Source of the DNA: an uncultured Lachnospiraceae bacterium
GTDB lineage: Bacteria > Bacillota > Clostridia > Lachnospirales > Lachnospiraceae
Direction: 5' to 3'
Assembly: GCA_902798585.1 (NCBI GenBank)
Contig: CADBXF010000004.1
Coordinates: 1-64,000 of the forward strand
Length of the DNA stretch: 64,000 nt
The notes beneath the pieces are model-generated. The model was not told the origin of the DNA. It saw only the letters and a program-made list of their open reading frames with translations, and searched no databases. The first letter of the stretch is position 1, and each line of letters opens with the position of its first letter. The translations under genes were made by a program, and so were the position numbers. Below are positions 25,273 through 34,943 of the stretch, in pieces.

Positions 25273-25926
25273 ATGAAGATAACAAGTGCAGAGTTGGAGA
25301 CCGTCTGCGGCGTGACGAGCCGTCTTCCGGACAATGAACTGCCGGAGTTTGCCTTCGCGGGAAGGTCCAATGTCGGCAAATCCTCGTTGATTAACGCGCT
25401 CGTAGGGCGAAAGGCGCTGGCGCGGACTTCTTCGCAGCCGGGCAAGACCCAGACAATCAATTTTTACCGGATGAACCGGGCATTTTACTTTGTCGACCTT
25501 CCGGGCTACGGCTATGCGAAGGTTACGAGGGAACTGACCGCAAAATGGGGAAAGATGATTGAACGGTATCTGGTGAAAAGCCGGATGCTCCGGTGCATTT
25601 TCCTTCTGGTGGATATCCGGCATGAGCCGAGTGAGAACGACCGCGCGATGTATGCATGGATTGTAAATCGCGGGCTCCGGCCGATAATAATCGCAACGAA
25701 GGCCGACAAAATCAAGCGGAGCCAGCTGGCGGCTCAGACGAAACTGATTCGCACGACGCTCGCGATGGAGCCGGAGGACACTCTGATTGTGACATCCTCC
25801 TCCGCTAAATCGGGTCTTGACGAGTTGTGGAGAGTGATGGAAGAGAAGCTTGCGCCGCCCGCCGAGGAAAAGGGGGCAGCGGACGAAGCTGCGGATGTTG
25901 CGGAAAATGCCGGCGCGGAAGCATAG
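25273..25926 (+). CDS. ysxC: Ribosome biogenesis GTPase YsxC/EngB
   Basis: A 217 aa GTPase needed for assembly of the large ribosomal subunit. All G motifs are present: G1 GRSNVGKSS (30-38), G2 region ending in PGKTQTINFY, G3 DLPGYGYAK, G4 TKADK and G5 TSSSAK. The C-terminal 25 residues are Ala/Glu-rich and look disordered. It follows lon by 34 bases and closes the tig-clp-lon block with a strong terminator 43 bases later. Confidence 0.95.
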   Translation: MKITSAELETVCGVTSRLPDNELPEFAFAGRSNVGKSSLINALVGRKALARTSSQPGKTQTINFYRMNRAFYFVDLPGYGYAKVTRELTAKWGKMIERYLVKSRMLRCIFLLVDIRHEPSENDRAMYAWIVNRGLRPIIIATKADKIKRSQLAAQTKLIRTTLAMEPEDTLIVTSSSAKSGLDELWRVMEEKLAPPAEEKGAADEAADVAENAGAEA

Positions 25927-25957
25927 GCGCCGGTCTGCCGGGTATTCCGGCAATGCA

Positions 25958-26010
25958 AACAAAAAAATAACTGCCTGTATCGCCGGTTGCGACGCAGGCA
26001 GTTTTCTTTT
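25958..26010. terminator. Bidirectional terminator between ysxC and the DUF4364 gene
   Basis: AACTGCCTG (25969-25977) pairs with CAGGCAGTT (25995-26003). TTTTCTTTT follows on the plus strand and an A-run before it provides the minus-strand T-run. The DUF4364 stop codon (26009-26011) touches it. Confidence 0.9.
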
Positions 26011-26548
26011 ACTCGTTGGTTTCCGGCTGTTCTCCGAGGAGCGAATTGAGAACATATGCGTAAATGTCCGCATTTTTCTTGCGCCAGTTGCGGCAGATGG
26101 TCTCGGCGTTGTCCTTCGAGGGAACCGTCAGGTGGATTTCAATCACGGTCGTCTCGCGCTCCATGACTTTGAGCTCGACGACATATTCGCCCTTGCGGGC
26201 CTCGTGATAGTCCGCTACATTCGAGGACTCTTCGCGAAGCGTATATTGCTGCTCGCTCAGATACATGTCGATGTCATCCCGAATGTTGCGGGAAATGTTT
26301 TTGTAGAAGAAGGAGAGCGCCTCGTGCCCGTCCGGAGTGATGCGGTAGAATGCGGCGTTGCGCTTCTGTTCAAGCGTGATATAACCGTCATCGACAAGGT
26401 CGGTCAACACCTGCTGCACATTGAAGTAGGAGGTGTATTGGCGGTCCGTGATGAAGTTCGTCAGCTGGGCGTTCGTCATCGGAAAATCAACCCGGTCGAG
26501 GATGTAGAGGATAATCAGCTTGTAAAGCATCAAAGTTTCGGGTTGCAT
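26009..26548 (-). CDS. DUF4364 family winged-helix protein
   Basis: A 179 aa protein of a family common in Clostridia. The N-terminal 75 residues (LMLYKLIILYILDRVDFPMTNAQL...) resemble a winged helix-turn-helix of the PadR/MarR style. The C-terminal half is a mixed domain with alternating strands (EYVVELKVMERETTVIEIHLTV). The family is thought to be regulatory, with unknown targets. It lies 79 bases downstream of pspA on the same strand, with a terminator hairpin between. Confidence 0.8.
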   Translation of the reverse strand: MQPETLMLYKLIILYILDRVDFPMTNAQLTNFITDRQYTSYFNVQQVLTDLVDDGYITLEQKRNAAFYRITPDGHEALSFFYKNISRNIRDDIDMYLSEQQYTLREESSNVADYHEARKGEYVVELKVMERETTVIEIHLTVPSKDNAETICRNWRKKNADIYAYVLNSLLGEQPETNE

Positions 26549-26565
26549 CGGGGCCTCCTGGAAAA

Positions 26566-26594
26566 TGAAGCGGTGTGGCGAACCACACCGCTAA
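26566..26594 (-). terminator. Terminator of the pspA transcript
   Basis: A perfect 10-bp stem (26569-26578 with 26583-26592) with a CGAA loop. On the minus strand it is followed by TCATTTT. On the plus strand AAATTTTT follows as well, so it may work both ways. Confidence 0.7.
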
Positions 26595-26627
26595 ATTTTT
26601 ACACGGATTCAAACAAAATCACGGGGA

Positions 26628-27326
26628 TTACTCTGCACTCGGAGTGGGCGTCGTCATACCGAGACTTGCCTTGAGAGCTTCCAGCTCCTTGTCGACATCG
26701 GGATTCTGCTCGTACTTGGCAGTGAGATCGCGGATCGTGCTGCCCGGACGCTTTGCATTGAGCTCTGCCTCGGCCTGAGCCTTGTCGAGCTTCTTGTTTG
26801 CCAGGTTCTCAAGACGCTCGAAAGCGGCAATCGAATTGTTGGCACCGGTGATATTGCCGGTCATCTGGTTGATCTTCTCCTGCGCGTTTGCAACGGCAAT
26901 CTTGGACTTGATCATCTCGCGACGGCTCTCGAGCTCCTCGATATCGCGGGTAAGCTTCGTGTGCATATCGCGCATCTTCTGTGCATTCTCGGCAGCAACT
27001 GTGTAGTTGTCCTGCAGACCTGCGAGCTTCGCGGTGAGCTTTGCCTTCTCGGCGAGGAACTTCTTTGCATCCTCCTCGTTGCCGGCTTCCAAAGCCTTGA
27101 TTGCGTAGTTCTGCATCTTGGCGATGTCGCTCTCGCAAGTCGTCAAATCGCGCTTGCAGGCCTTCTCCTGCGCCATAACACCGGCGGTCTCGGACTTAAC
27201 TTTCGCGAGGTCGGAGTTGAGGTTGCGAAGGCACTGGTCGATCATCTTCTCGGGATCTTCCATCTTATCCAACATCGCGTTGATGTTGGCTGCCATAATA
27301 TCCTTAAATCTGGACAAAATTCCCAT
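26628..27326 (-). CDS. pspA: PspA/IM30 family membrane-repair protein
   Basis: A 232 aa ESCRT-III-like coiled-coil protein that assembles on damaged or low-potential membranes. The family opening MGILSRFKDIMAANINAMLDKMEDPEKMI is intact, with its amphipathic N-terminal helix. Long heptad-rich helices (about 30-190) follow, then a short Pro/Thr-rich tail. It has its own promoter and terminator. In B. subtilis such a gene (ydjF) sits next to ydjGHI; here the YdjGHI-like operon lies about 16 kb away. Confidence 0.92.
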   Translation of the reverse strand: MGILSRFKDIMAANINAMLDKMEDPEKMIDQCLRNLNSDLAKVKSETAGVMAQEKACKRDLTTCESDIAKMQNYAIKALEAGNEEDAKKFLAEKAKLTAKLAGLQDNYTVAAENAQKMRDMHTKLTRDIEELESRREMIKSKIAVANAQEKINQMTGNITGANNSIAAFERLENLANKKLDKAQAEAELNAKRPGSTIRDLTAKYEQNPDVDKELEALKASLGMTTPTPSAE

Positions 27327-27392
27327 GTTCTAAAATCCTCCGTATTATTATCTGGTCGTTATCGCTGCGCATCGTTGTGCACCGACAGAATT

Positions 27393-27421
27393 ATTCTATT
27401 ACATTTCCCGTGCTTCGTCAA
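27393..27421 (-). promoter_or_regulatory. sigma-A-type promoter of pspA (minus strand)
   Basis: Minus-strand TTGACG (plus 27416-27421) and TAGAAT (plus 27393-27398) are spaced by 17 bases. The 5' UTR would be about 60 bases. No ECF-type TGWAAC/CGTC pair is seen here. Confidence 0.7.
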
Positions 27422-27504
27422 GAACTCTCGAGAAAAATAACGCGCATCCGACAGCGGAAAATGACAAACTGCACCGCAGTAATTCACAATCTCCGCATCG
27501 GCGC

Positions 27505-27533
27505 TTGCGATTACGCCGGTTTTCCTATATAAT
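27505..27533 (+). promoter_or_regulatory. Promoter of the methyltransferase gene at 27575
   Basis: TTGCGA at 27505-27510 and TATAAT at 27528-27533 are spaced by 17 bases. The region from 27327 to 27574 holds this and the divergent pspA promoter and little else. Confidence 0.7.
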
Positions 27534-27574
27534 ATGGCGGAGCGCGGATAACGCGCGACCGGAAAGGAATCGCT

Positions 27575-28450
27575 ATGTGGATTGCAGACGGCTGGGCCGA
27601 TTACGAAGTTATAGACACGGGCAATAAAGAAAAACTGGAGCGCTGGGGGAAGTATCTCCTTGTTCGCCCCGATCCGCAGGTGCTGTGGAACACGCCGCGC
27701 CGGCATCCGGGGTGGAAGGCGCCGAACGCGCACTATCACCGCAGCAGCAAAGGCGGAGGCGAGTGGGAATTTTTCAACCTTCCGCAGGTATGGCAGATCG
27801 GTTACAAGGGACTGTCCTTCCGGCTGCAGCCGTTTTCCTTCAAGCACACGGGGCTTTTCCCCGAGCAGGCAGCGAACTGGGACTGGTTTTCGGAGCTGAT
27901 CCGCCGCAGAAAGGCGGAGGAGCCGGATCGCCCGGTGCGCGTGCTGAATCTCTTTGCCTACACAGGAGGCGCCACGCTTGCGGCCGCGCAGGCAGGTGCG
28001 GCGGTGACGCATGTCGACGCATCGAAGGGGATGGTCAATTGGGCGAAGGAAAATGCCGCCGTGTCCGGTCTCTCCGAGGCGCCGATTCGCTGGCTTGTGG
28101 ACGACTGCCGCAAATTTGTGGAGCGCGAGCTTCGCAGAGGCAACCGCTATGACGCGGTGATTATGGATCCGCCCTCGTACGGAAGAGGCCCGAAGGGCGA
28201 AACCTGGGTGATTGAGGACTCGATTTACGATTTTGTGTCGGAGACGGCGGGACTTTTGTCCGACCGGCCGCTTTTCTTCCTGATCAATTCGTACACCACC
28301 GGACTGCAGCCGGCGATGATGGCGTACATTATGGGGCTGGTGCTCACGCCGAAGTTCGGCGGAACCGTGAAAGCGGACGAGATCGGGCTGCCCGTCACAT
28401 CGACGGGACTTACGCTGCCGTGCGGTGCAGCCGCGCGCTGGGAAGCCTGA
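27575..28450 (+). CDS. Class I SAM-dependent methyltransferase (RlmI/RlmK-like)
   Basis: 291 aa. Motif I NLFAYTGGATLAAA lies near residue 125, the acidic strand-2 end in VTHVDASKGMV, and the catalytic motif IV as MDPPSYGRG near 197. These features match the rRNA 5-methylcytosine/7-methylguanine group (PF10672) whose best known members are E. coli RlmI and RlmK. No PUA domain is present, so the protein is shorter than RlmI. RNA is the likely substrate; the position is not predictable. Confidence 0.82.
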   Translation: MWIADGWADYEVIDTGNKEKLERWGKYLLVRPDPQVLWNTPRRHPGWKAPNAHYHRSSKGGGEWEFFNLPQVWQIGYKGLSFRLQPFSFKHTGLFPEQAANWDWFSELIRRRKAEEPDRPVRVLNLFAYTGGATLAAAQAGAAVTHVDASKGMVNWAKENAAVSGLSEAPIRWLVDDCRKFVERELRRGNRYDAVIMDPPSYGRGPKGETWVIEDSIYDFVSETAGLLSDRPLFFLINSYTTGLQPAMMAYIMGLVLTPKFGGTVKADEIGLPVTSTGLTLPCGAAARWEA

Positions 28451-28585
28451 GACGGCGCGGCGCCGGGCCGGAACGACACAGTCAGACGGAGTATTCCGTA
28501 TAACCGGGTGACGGCCGCAGACCGGTCTTGTGTAAGTCCGGCGACAGAGGCGGACGGAATTTTCCGAGGGAAAGGGAACAAACGG

Positions 28586-29350
28586 ATGGAAGATACAATC
28601 GTGAAGGGAAACGGAAATCGCACGGGAAAGACGGTGCGCCGCCTGCTGCTGGCGGGCATTTTCCTCGGGCTGGTCATTTTCCTTTTTACAAGAGGAAGCG
28701 GCAGCGGTTCGCGCGCATCGTATACCGACGGAGTGAACGGGCTGAAGCTCGCCGGGGAGACCTATGAGCTTGTGTGCGATATCACGGAGCAGGAGTATGT
28801 CGGCTCCAAGGTGTCGGCAGCGGTTCGCGTCGTACACGGAGAGCGCACGGCAAGCGTCAAATCCTTCGGAATCTTTACAATCGCAGCTCTATATAAGGTA
28901 GAAGGGGATACCGCGGGAAATTATCTCGTGGATTCCGCGGAGCGCATCTATGCCAAATCCTCAATCGCCGCGGAGACGAAGCGCATGCTCGGAAGCGATG
29001 ACAGCTTTTCTGAGATACGCATCACGGATGAGACGCGAAATATTTCCGGGATGCAGAAGCTTACGGAGGAGCAGACAGCTGCCGTTGCGAATGTGACGGG
29101 GGAGGAGACGGTCGTGACCGACAAGGGGATTGTCTCTGACTACGGCAACCGGCGCGAGCTGATCGGCTTCACGGAGGACGGCATTTTCCGAAAGGTTCTG
29201 GGAGAACTTTTCCTTTATAACGGCGAGGTATACCTCACGACCGGTTTCGAGGGAGACCGCGATGTCCGCAAGGACCAGGTGCTCCGCGGAATCAAACTTT
29301 CGGCGGAGGCGCAGGCGCTGTTTCGCGGCTTTTGGCCCGGAAACCCTTGA
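28586..29350 (+). CDS. Membrane-anchored protein of unknown function
   Basis: 254 aa with one N-terminal membrane helix (residues about 21-38, LLLAGIFLGLVIFLFT) after a positively charged start, then an external domain of roughly 200 residues. It has no recognised motif; the sequence is rich in E, G and T with repeated strand-like segments. The frame is open further upstream (GTG 28508), but the ATG at 28586 is preceded by AGGGAAAGGGAA. The 135-base gap before it holds only a small ACGGA/TCCGT hairpin. It ends just before the S10 operon promoter. Confidence 0.65.
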   Translation: MEDTIVKGNGNRTGKTVRRLLLAGIFLGLVIFLFTRGSGSGSRASYTDGVNGLKLAGETYELVCDITEQEYVGSKVSAAVRVVHGERTASVKSFGIFTIAALYKVEGDTAGNYLVDSAERIYAKSSIAAETKRMLGSDDSFSEIRITDETRNISGMQKLTEEQTAAVANVTGEETVVTDKGIVSDYGNRRELIGFTEDGIFRKVLGELFLYNGEVYLTTGFEGDRDVRKDQVLRGIKLSAEAQALFRGFWPGNP

Positions 29351-29394
29351 TTTTAGGGCATTTTACGCAAAATGGAAAAATTTTAAAAATGTTC

Positions 29395-29423
29395 TTGCAT
29401 TTTTGTTGCACATGAAGTATAAT
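29395..29423 (+). promoter_or_regulatory. Promoter of the S10 ribosomal operon
   Basis: TTGCAT at 29395-29400 and TATAAT at 29418-29423 are spaced by 17 bases. The stretch before it is AT-rich (AAAAATTTTAAAAATG), suitable as an UP element. Transcription near 29430 leaves a leader of about 275 bases. Confidence 0.8.
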
Positions 29424-29429
29424 CGGTGA

Positions 29430-29706
29430 TGTTGTGACTATGATAGCGTTGAAGCGTGAGGTTGCTGCCCCTGTGGCAGGTTATTCCGTGGAGCGAATGT
29501 CAAGTTATGAAACTCTGGCGACAAGTCACTGTACCAATGAGGTTCTGCCTTAAGCAGATAACACGTGCGCAACAGACGCGGATTGGTAACAGTAGCCAAG
29601 CAGTTATGCTTGGCTGTTTTTACCGGGATGCAGGAAACACACGGAAGCGTGTACAGTCACCGCTTGTCGTACTGCAATTAAGTGCGAAAAGGAGGCGGCT
29701 ATTTTT
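29430..29706 (+). promoter_or_regulatory. S10 operon leader with internal terminator
   Basis: An untranslated leader of about 275 bases before rpsJ. It contains a terminator hairpin at 29594-29621 and several upstream stems. In proteobacteria the S10 operon is controlled by ribosomal protein L4 acting on such a leader, and Bacillus S10 leaders are also structured. A similar L4-dependent attenuation is inferred here; no ligand is proven by the sequence. Confidence 0.6.
29594..29621 (+). terminator. Attenuator terminator within the S10 leader
   Basis: A perfect 9-bp stem (29594-29602 with 29607-29615), GTTA loop, then G and five T (29617-29621). It stands 86 bases before rpsJ, so most transcripts must read through for the operon to be expressed. 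Confidence 0.85.
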
Positions 29707-30024
29707 ATGGCAACAAAAGTAATGAGAATCACCCTGAAGGCTTACGAGCATCAGCTTATCGATGCGTCCGCAGCCAAGATCGTGGACACGGCGAAGAAGA
29801 CCGGCAGCAAGGTCAGCGGTCCTGTGCCGTTGCCGACCAAGAAAGAGGTCATCACGATCCTGAGAGCTACTCACAAGTATAAGGATTCGCGTGAGCAGTT
29901 CGAGCAGAGAACTCACAAGAGACTCATCGACATCATTGCACCGGCACAGAAGACGGTTGATGCATTGTCGGGTCTTGAGATGCCGGCCGGTGTATACATC
30001 GGCATCAAGATGATCGACAAATAA
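29707..30024 (+). CDS. rpsJ: Ribosomal protein S10
   Basis: Small-subunit head protein, 105 aa, also the NusE component of transcription antitermination complexes. The conserved loop [28 protein letters not shown] and the IDIIAP core are clear. It opens the S10 operon, with AAAGGAGG upstream of its ATG and 66 bases before rplC. Confidence 0.98.
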   Translation: MATKVMRITLKAYEHQLIDASAAKIVDTAKKTGSKVSGPVPLPTKKEVITILRATHKYKDSREQFEQRTHKRLIDIIAPAQKTVDALSGLEMPAGVYIGIKMIDK

Positions 30025-30090
30025 ATCATCTTGTTCATTTAGAATGACCCTCTCGGGGGTCCGCTGTAGATTCAACAGGAGGTAACAGTA

Positions 30091-30726
30091 ATGAAGAAAG
30101 CTATTTTAGCTAAGAAAGTCGGAATGACGCAGATCTTCGATGAGAACGGCGCGTTTGTTCCGGTAACCGTGTTGCAGGCCGGTCCCTGCCCGGTTGTTCA
30201 GAAGAAGACCGCAGATAAGGACGGCTACGACGCTGTTCAGGTCGGCTTCGGTGAAATTCGCGAGCGTTTGGTAAACAAGCCGCGCGAGGGCCATTTTGCG
30301 AAGGCAAATGTTCCGGTTAAGAGATATCTCAAGGAGTTCCGCTTCGATGACGCCGCTTCTTATGAAGTAGGTCAGGAGATCAAGGCGGACATCTTCGCTA
30401 ACGGAGATAAGGTGGATGCCGTAGGTATCAGCAAGGGTAAAGGATACGCCGGCGCAATCAAGCGCTTCGGCCTCTCCCGCGGACCGATGAAGCACGGCTC
30501 CAAGTACCACAGACATGCAGGTTCCAACGGACCCGCAACGACCCCCGGTCGTGTGTTCAAGGGCAAGCATATGCCCGGCCAGATGGGCCATGTCCGTGTT
30601 ACGGTTCAGAATCTCGAGGTAGTTCGTGTAGATCTTGAGAACAACATGATCCTTGTGAAGGGTGCTGTGCCCGGTGCTAAGAAGGGCCTCATCATTCTGA
30701 AGGAATCCGTTAAGAACGCGAAGTAA
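30091..30726 (+). CDS. rplC: Ribosomal protein L3
   Basis: Large-subunit assembly initiator, 211 aa. Opens with [19 protein letters not shown], and its central extension with the conserved [28 protein letters not shown] segment reaches the peptidyl-transferase area. AGGAGG precedes the ATG. Confidence 0.98.
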   Translation: MKKAILAKKVGMTQIFDENGAFVPVTVLQAGPCPVVQKKTADKDGYDAVQVGFGEIRERLVNKPREGHFAKANVPVKRYLKEFRFDDAASYEVGQEIKADIFANGDKVDAVGISKGKGYAGAIKRFGLSRGPMKHGSKYHRHAGSNGPATTPGRVFKGKHMPGQMGHVRVTVQNLEVVRVDLENNMILVKGAVPGAKKGLIILKESVKNAK

Positions 30727-30750
30727 TCTTGAGAAAGGAGGATCTAAATC

Positions 30751-31371
30751 ATGGCAGAAGTAAAAGTTTACAATAAAGAAGGCGCTGCAGTCGGCTCTCT
30801 TGAGCTCAACGACAGCGTGTTCGGTGTAGAGATCAACGAGCACCTCATGCACCTTGCGGTTGTTGCACAGCTTGCGAACAAGCGCCAGGGCACGCAGAGC
30901 GCAAAGACCCGCGCTGAGGTAAGCGGCGGCGGAATCAAGCCGTGGAGACAGAAGGGAACCGGTCGTGCAAGACAGGGCTCCATCCGTGCTCCTCAGTGGG
31001 ACGGCGGCGGCGTTGTGTTCGCTCCGAAGCCGAGAGATTACTCGGTAAGCATGAACAAGAAGGAGAAGGCCGGCGCTATCAAGTCCGCGCTTTCCTCCAG
31101 AGTTGCCGAAGAGAAGATTTTCGTTATGGAGGATCTTGCTTTTGACGGCATCAAGACGAAGCAGGTTAAGGCTGTTCTTGACGGCCTTAAGGTTGAGAAG
31201 GCACTGATCGTTACCGCTGAGAAGGATGAGAACGTAATCCTTTCCGCGAGAAACCTTGAGGGTGTACGCACGGTTACGTCGAACGCCATCAATGTTTACG
31301 ACATCCTCAAGTATAACAATCTTGTTATCACGAAGGATGCGGTAGCGAAGATTGAGGAGGTGTACGCATAA
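30751..31371 (+). CDS. rplD: Ribosomal protein L4
   Basis: 206 aa exit-tunnel protein. The tunnel loop [29 protein letters not shown] is intact. L4 is the known autoregulator of S10 operons in enterobacteria and is a candidate ligand for the leader at 29430-29706. Its stop shares one base with the rplW start (TAATG). Confidence 0.98.
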   Translation: MAEVKVYNKEGAAVGSLELNDSVFGVEINEHLMHLAVVAQLANKRQGTQSAKTRAEVSGGGIKPWRQKGTGRARQGSIRAPQWDGGGVVFAPKPRDYSVSMNKKEKAGAIKSALSSRVAEEKIFVMEDLAFDGIKTKQVKAVLDGLKVEKALIVTAEKDENVILSARNLEGVRTVTSNAINVYDILKYNNLVITKDAVAKIEEVYA

Positions 31372-31682
31372 TGGCTGACTTAAAATATTATGACATCATT
31401 CTCAAGCCGGTTGTTACCGAGAAGAGTATGAACGCAATGGCAGAGAAGAAGTACGCATTTTACGTAAATCCGGATGCGACCAAGAGCCAGATCAAGGAAG
31501 CTGTGGAAAAGATGTTTGCAGGTGCGAAGGTTGCTTCCGTAAACACCATGAACATCGACGGCAAGAACCGCAGACGTAACTCGGCGAACGGTATCGTTGT
31601 CGGAAAGACTGCTGCGAAGAAGAAGGCTATCGTACAGCTCACCGCAGACAGCGCTGACATCGAGCTCTTTACCGGTCTGTAA
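31371..31682 (+). CDS. rplW: Ribosomal protein L23
   Basis: 103 aa. Sits at the tunnel exit and is the docking site for trigger factor (tig at 19448) and SRP. It keeps the typical ILKPVVTEKSMNAM opening. The ATG overlaps the rplD stop by one base, so the pair is translationally coupled. Confidence 0.97.
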   Translation: MADLKYYDIILKPVVTEKSMNAMAEKKYAFYVNPDATKSQIKEAVEKMFAGAKVASVNTMNIDGKNRRRNSANGIVVGKTAAKKKAIVQLTADSADIELFTGL

Positions 31683-31710
31683 GATTCGTTGAACGAAAGG
31701 AGTTAAGAAA

Positions 31711-32559
31711 ATGGGCATTAAGAAATACACTCCGTACACGCCTTCCAGAAGAAACATGACCTGCTCGGATTTCGCTGAAATCACCAGCAGCACGCCGGAG
31801 AAGTCGCTGTGCGTTTCGCTGAAGAAGACCGCGGGTCGCAACAGCCAGGGCAAGATTACCGTTCGTCACATCGGCGGCGGCTCCAGAAGACTGTACAGAA
31901 TTATCGATTTTAAGAGAAAGAAGGATGATATCCCGGCCGTTGTAAAGACGATCGAGTATGATCCGAACAGAACCGCCAACATCGCTCTGATCTGCTACGC
32001 AGACGGCGAGAAGGCATACATCCTCGCACCGAACGGCCTCAAGGTCGGCATGAAGATTATGAACGGCGCAAACGCAGAAGTTCGTATCGGCAACTGCCTT
32101 CCGCTTGAGCGCATCCCGATCGGTACGATGGTTCACAACATTGAGCTGTATCCCGGCAAGGGCGGCCAGTTGGTTCGCGCAGCCGGCAACAGCGCTCAGC
32201 TGATGGCTAAGGAAGGCAAGTATGCAACGCTCCGTCTTCCGTCCGGCGAGATGCGCATGGTTCCGATCATCTGCCGCGCAACCATCGGCCAGCTCGGAAA
32301 CATCGACCATGAGCTTATCAACATCGGTAAGGCTGGTCGCAAGCGCCATATGGGTATCCGTCCTACCGTTCGCGGTTCCGTAATGAACCCTAACGACCAT
32401 CCTCACGGCGGTGGAGAAGGTAAGTGCGGTATCGGCCGTCCCGGCCCGAGCACCCCTTGGGGTAAGCCGGCTCTCGGTCTCAAGACCCGCTTGAAGAACA
32501 AGTCGTCCAACAAGCTGATCATCCGCAGACGCGACGGTAGCACCATTAAGAACAAATAG
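31711..32559 (+). CDS. rplB: Ribosomal protein L2
   Basis: 282 aa, close to the usual length. Essential for subunit association and peptidyl transfer. The C-terminal [19 protein letters not shown] motif contains the conserved histidine near the catalytic centre, and the opening reads [22 protein letters not shown] lies upstream. Confidence 0.98.
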   Translation: MGIKKYTPYTPSRRNMTCSDFAEITSSTPEKSLCVSLKKTAGRNSQGKITVRHIGGGSRRLYRIIDFKRKKDDIPAVVKTIEYDPNRTANIALICYADGEKAYILAPNGLKVGMKIMNGANAEVRIGNCLPLERIPIGTMVHNIELYPGKGGQLVRAAGNSAQLMAKEGKYATLRLPSGEMRMVPIICRATIGQLGNIDHELINIGKAGRKRHMGIRPTVRGSVMNPNDHPHGGGEGKCGIGRPGPSTPWGKPALGLKTRLKNKSSNKLIIRRRDGSTIKNK

Positions 32560-32572
32560 GAGGTAAACCATA

Positions 32573-32848
32573 ATGGCACGTTCGTTAAAGAAGGGACCTT
32601 TCGCAGATCAGTACCTGCTTGACAAGGTCAATGAAATGAATGAGAAGGGCGACAAGAGCGTCATCAAGACCTGGTCTCGCCGCTCCACCATCTTCCCGTC
32701 TTTCGTCGGTCATACGATCGCGGTTTACGACGGAAAGAAGCATGTTCCGGTATACGTGACCGAGGATATGGTTGGCCACAAGCTCGGTGAGTTCGTAGCA
32801 ACGAGAAACTTCCGCGGACACGGCAAGGACGAGAAGAAGTCCCGCTAA
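32573..32848 (+). CDS. rpsS: Ribosomal protein S19
   Basis: 91 aa small-subunit head protein contacting tRNA and S13. [15 protein letters not shown] and the [29 protein letters not shown] core are diagnostic. It is 13 bases after rplB; an 81-base gap with a small TAACGG/CCGTTA stem follows. Confidence 0.98.
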   Translation: MARSLKKGPFADQYLLDKVNEMNEKGDKSVIKTWSRRSTIFPSFVGHTIAVYDGKKHVPVYVTEDMVGHKLGEFVATRNFRGHGKDEKKSR

Positions 32849-32929
32849 TCCCGGATTACAGTTAATTGCATGATCTTTGTGCAGGAAGTTTGAATAACGG
32901 AGAACCGTTAACGAAAGGAGAATCATCTC

Positions 32930-33316
32930 ATGGCGAAAGGACATAGATCCCAGATCAAGAGAGAGAGAAATGCGAATGCGGACAAGAGACCTTCCGCAAA
33001 GCTGTCGTACGCGAGAGTATCCTCGCAGAAGGCCTGCTTCGTACTTGACGCCATCCGCGGCAAGGATGTAGCTACCGCGTTAGGTATTTTGGCATACAAT
33101 CCCAGATACGCTTCGACGGTGATTGAGAAGTTACTGAAGTCGGCAATTGCCAACGCAGAGAACAACAACGGCATGGATGTGAGCAAGCTTTACATCGCGG
33201 AGTGCTATGCTAATAACGCTCCTACGATGAAGAGAATTCAGCCCAGATCCCAGGGACGTGCTTACCACATCCTGAAGAGAATGAGCCACATCACCGTAGT
33301 TCTGGACGAGAAATAA
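32930..33316 (+). CDS. rplV: Ribosomal protein L22
   Basis: 128 aa. Binds domain I of 23S rRNA, with a hairpin that lines the exit tunnel and meets macrolides; the conserved segment here is [20 protein letters not shown]. The start [14 protein letters not shown] is longer and more basic than in E. coli, as in other Clostridia. Confidence 0.97.
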   Translation: MAKGHRSQIKRERNANADKRPSAKLSYARVSSQKACFVLDAIRGKDVATALGILAYNPRYASTVIEKLLKSAIANAENNNGMDVSKLYIAECYANNAPTMKRIQPRSQGRAYHILKRMSHITVVLDEK

Positions 33317-33327
33317 GGAGGTATCGC

Positions 33328-33984
33328 ATGGGACAGAAAGTAAATCCGCATGGATTAAGAGTCGGTATCATTAGTGATTGGGATTCCAAGTGGTATGCAG
33401 AGGCTGACTTTGCAGACAATCTTGTAGAGGACTACAAGATCCGCGAGTTCCTGAAGAAGAAGTTGTTCAACGCTGCGGTATCCAAGATTGATATCGAGCG
33501 TACGACCGACAAAGTCAAGGTTACGGTACACACTGCAAAGCCCGGTGTTGTCATCGGTAAGGGCGGTGCCGAGATCGAGAAGCTGAAGGCGCAGGTTGAG
33601 AAGCTTACGACCAAGAAGCTGAACCTTGAGATTAAAGAGATTAAGAGACCTGATATCAATGCACAGCTTGTTGCCGAGAACATCGCAGCACAGCTCGAGA
33701 ACCGTGTGAGCTTCCGTCGTGCCATGAAGTCGACGATGTCCCGCACGATGAAGAGCGGCGCGAAGGGTATCAAGACCTGTTGCGCAGGCCGTCTCGGCGG
33801 TGCCGATATGGCGCGTATCGAGTTCTACAGCGAGGGCACCATCCCGTTGCAGACGCTCCGTGCGGATATCGACTATGGTTTCGCTGAGGCAAGCACGACG
33901 TACGGTAAGGTCGGCGTTAAGGTTTGGATCTACCACGGCGAGGTACTCCCCACAAAGGGAAAAAAGGAAGGGAGCGATAAATAA
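33328..33984 (+). CDS. rpsC: Ribosomal protein S3
   Basis: 218 aa protein at the mRNA entry tunnel. The KH domain motif [13 protein letters not shown] and the C-terminal [24 protein letters not shown] are complete. The stop overlaps the rplP start by one base. Confidence 0.98.
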   Translation: MGQKVNPHGLRVGIISDWDSKWYAEADFADNLVEDYKIREFLKKKLFNAAVSKIDIERTTDKVKVTVHTAKPGVVIGKGGAEIEKLKAQVEKLTTKKLNLEIKEIKRPDINAQLVAENIAAQLENRVSFRRAMKSTMSRTMKSGAKGIKTCCAGRLGGADMARIEFYSEGTIPLQTLRADIDYGFAEASTTYGKVGVKVWIYHGEVLPTKGKKEGSDK

Positions 33985-34421
33985 TGTTAATGCCTAAGAG
34001 AGTGAAACGGCGTAAGCAGTTTCGTGGAACGATGAGAGGAAAGGCTTTACGAGGCAACACCATTTCTTATGGCGAGTACGGCATTGTTGCTACCGAGCCT
34101 TGCTGGATTAAGTCGAATCAGATTGAAGCAGCCCGTATCGCTATGACGCGTTACATTAAGCGTGGCGGTCAGGTTTGGATTAAGATTTTCCCGGACAAGC
34201 CTGTTACGGCTAAGCCCGCTGAGACTCGAATGGGTTCCGGTAAGGGATCCACGGAATTCTGGGTAGCTGTTGTTAAGCCCGGCCGTGTAATGTTTGAGAT
34301 TGCCGGCGTTTCGGAGGAAATTGCAAAGGAGGCTCTCCGCCTCGCGACTCACAAGCTGCCTTGCAAGTGCAAGATTGTGTCTCGTGAAGATTTAGAAGGA
34401 GGTAAGGGCAGTGAAAACTAA
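33984..34421 (+). CDS. rplP: Ribosomal protein L16
   Basis: 145 aa. Organises the A-site tRNA pocket. Shows [15 protein letters not shown] at the N-terminus and the conserved [16 protein letters not shown] loop. The first ATG is used, because AAGGGAG stands nine bases before it and homologues start the same way. It overlaps rpmC by 11 bases. Confidence 0.98.
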   Translation: MLMPKRVKRRKQFRGTMRGKALRGNTISYGEYGIVATEPCWIKSNQIEAARIAMTRYIKRGGQVWIKIFPDKPVTAKPAETRMGSGKGSTEFWVAVVKPGRVMFEIAGVSEEIAKEALRLATHKLPCKCKIVSREDLEGGKGSEN

Positions 34422-34620
34422 GAAGTTTGTCGATGATCTTAAGTCGAAGTCCGTGTCTGAACTGAATAGTGATCTGGTTGCTGCCAAGAAGGAGCTCTTC
34501 AACCTGCGCTTCCAGAACGCAACGAATCAGCTGGACAATACTAGCAGAATCAAAGAGGTAAGACGTAATATTGCACGCATCCAGACGGTGATTTCCGCGA
34601 AGGAAACGGAGCAGAACTAA
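34411..34620 (+). CDS. rpmC: Ribosomal protein L29
   Basis: 69 aa two-helix protein next to the tunnel exit. GTG start, chosen because GAAGGAGG lies upstream and the reading begins inside the end of rplP. The family core [22 protein letters not shown] is clear. Confidence 0.97.
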   Translation: MKTKKFVDDLKSKSVSELNSDLVAAKKELFNLRFQNATNQLDNTSRIKEVRRNIARIQTVISAKETEQN

Positions 34621-34647
34621 TTCGGATGCCCGGAAAGGAGAATTCAC

Positions 34648-34902
34648 GTGGAAAGAAACTTGAGAAAAGTACGTACCGGTAAGGTCGTAAGCGATAAGAT
34701 GGACAAGACCATCGTGGTTGCGGTTGTCGATAACGTCAAGCATCCTCTCTACAACAAGATTGTGAAGAGAACTTACAAGCTGAAGGCACACGATGAGAAC
34801 AACGAGTGCAAGATCGGCGATCGTGTAAAGGTTATGGAGACGAGACCGCTCTCTAAGGATAAGAGATGGAGACTCGTTGAGATCGTAGAAAGAGCGAAGT
34901 AA
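34648..34902 (+). CDS. rpsQ: Ribosomal protein S17
   Basis: 84 aa OB-fold primary 16S rRNA binder. GTG start after AAAGGAG. The signature [23 protein letters not shown] near the C-terminus is complete. Confidence 0.97.
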   Translation: MERNLRKVRTGKVVSDKMDKTIVVAVVDNVKHPLYNKIVKRTYKLKAHDENNECKIGDRVKVMETRPLSKDKRWRLVEIVERAK

Positions 34903-34943
34903 TTCGACAGTTTTTACGAGCTAAGCGAAAGGAGTAAAGCACT

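Noticed and set aside
28508..28580. Possible riboswitch before the membrane protein gene, because of an AAGTCCGGCGACAGAGGCGG-like segment reminiscent of the end of cobalamin riboswitches
   Set aside because: The rest of the cobalamin core and a kissing-loop partner are absent, and the gap is only 135 bases.
28451..28585. Small gene between the methyltransferase and the membrane protein
   Set aside because: No frame with a ribosome site; only a small hairpin is seen.
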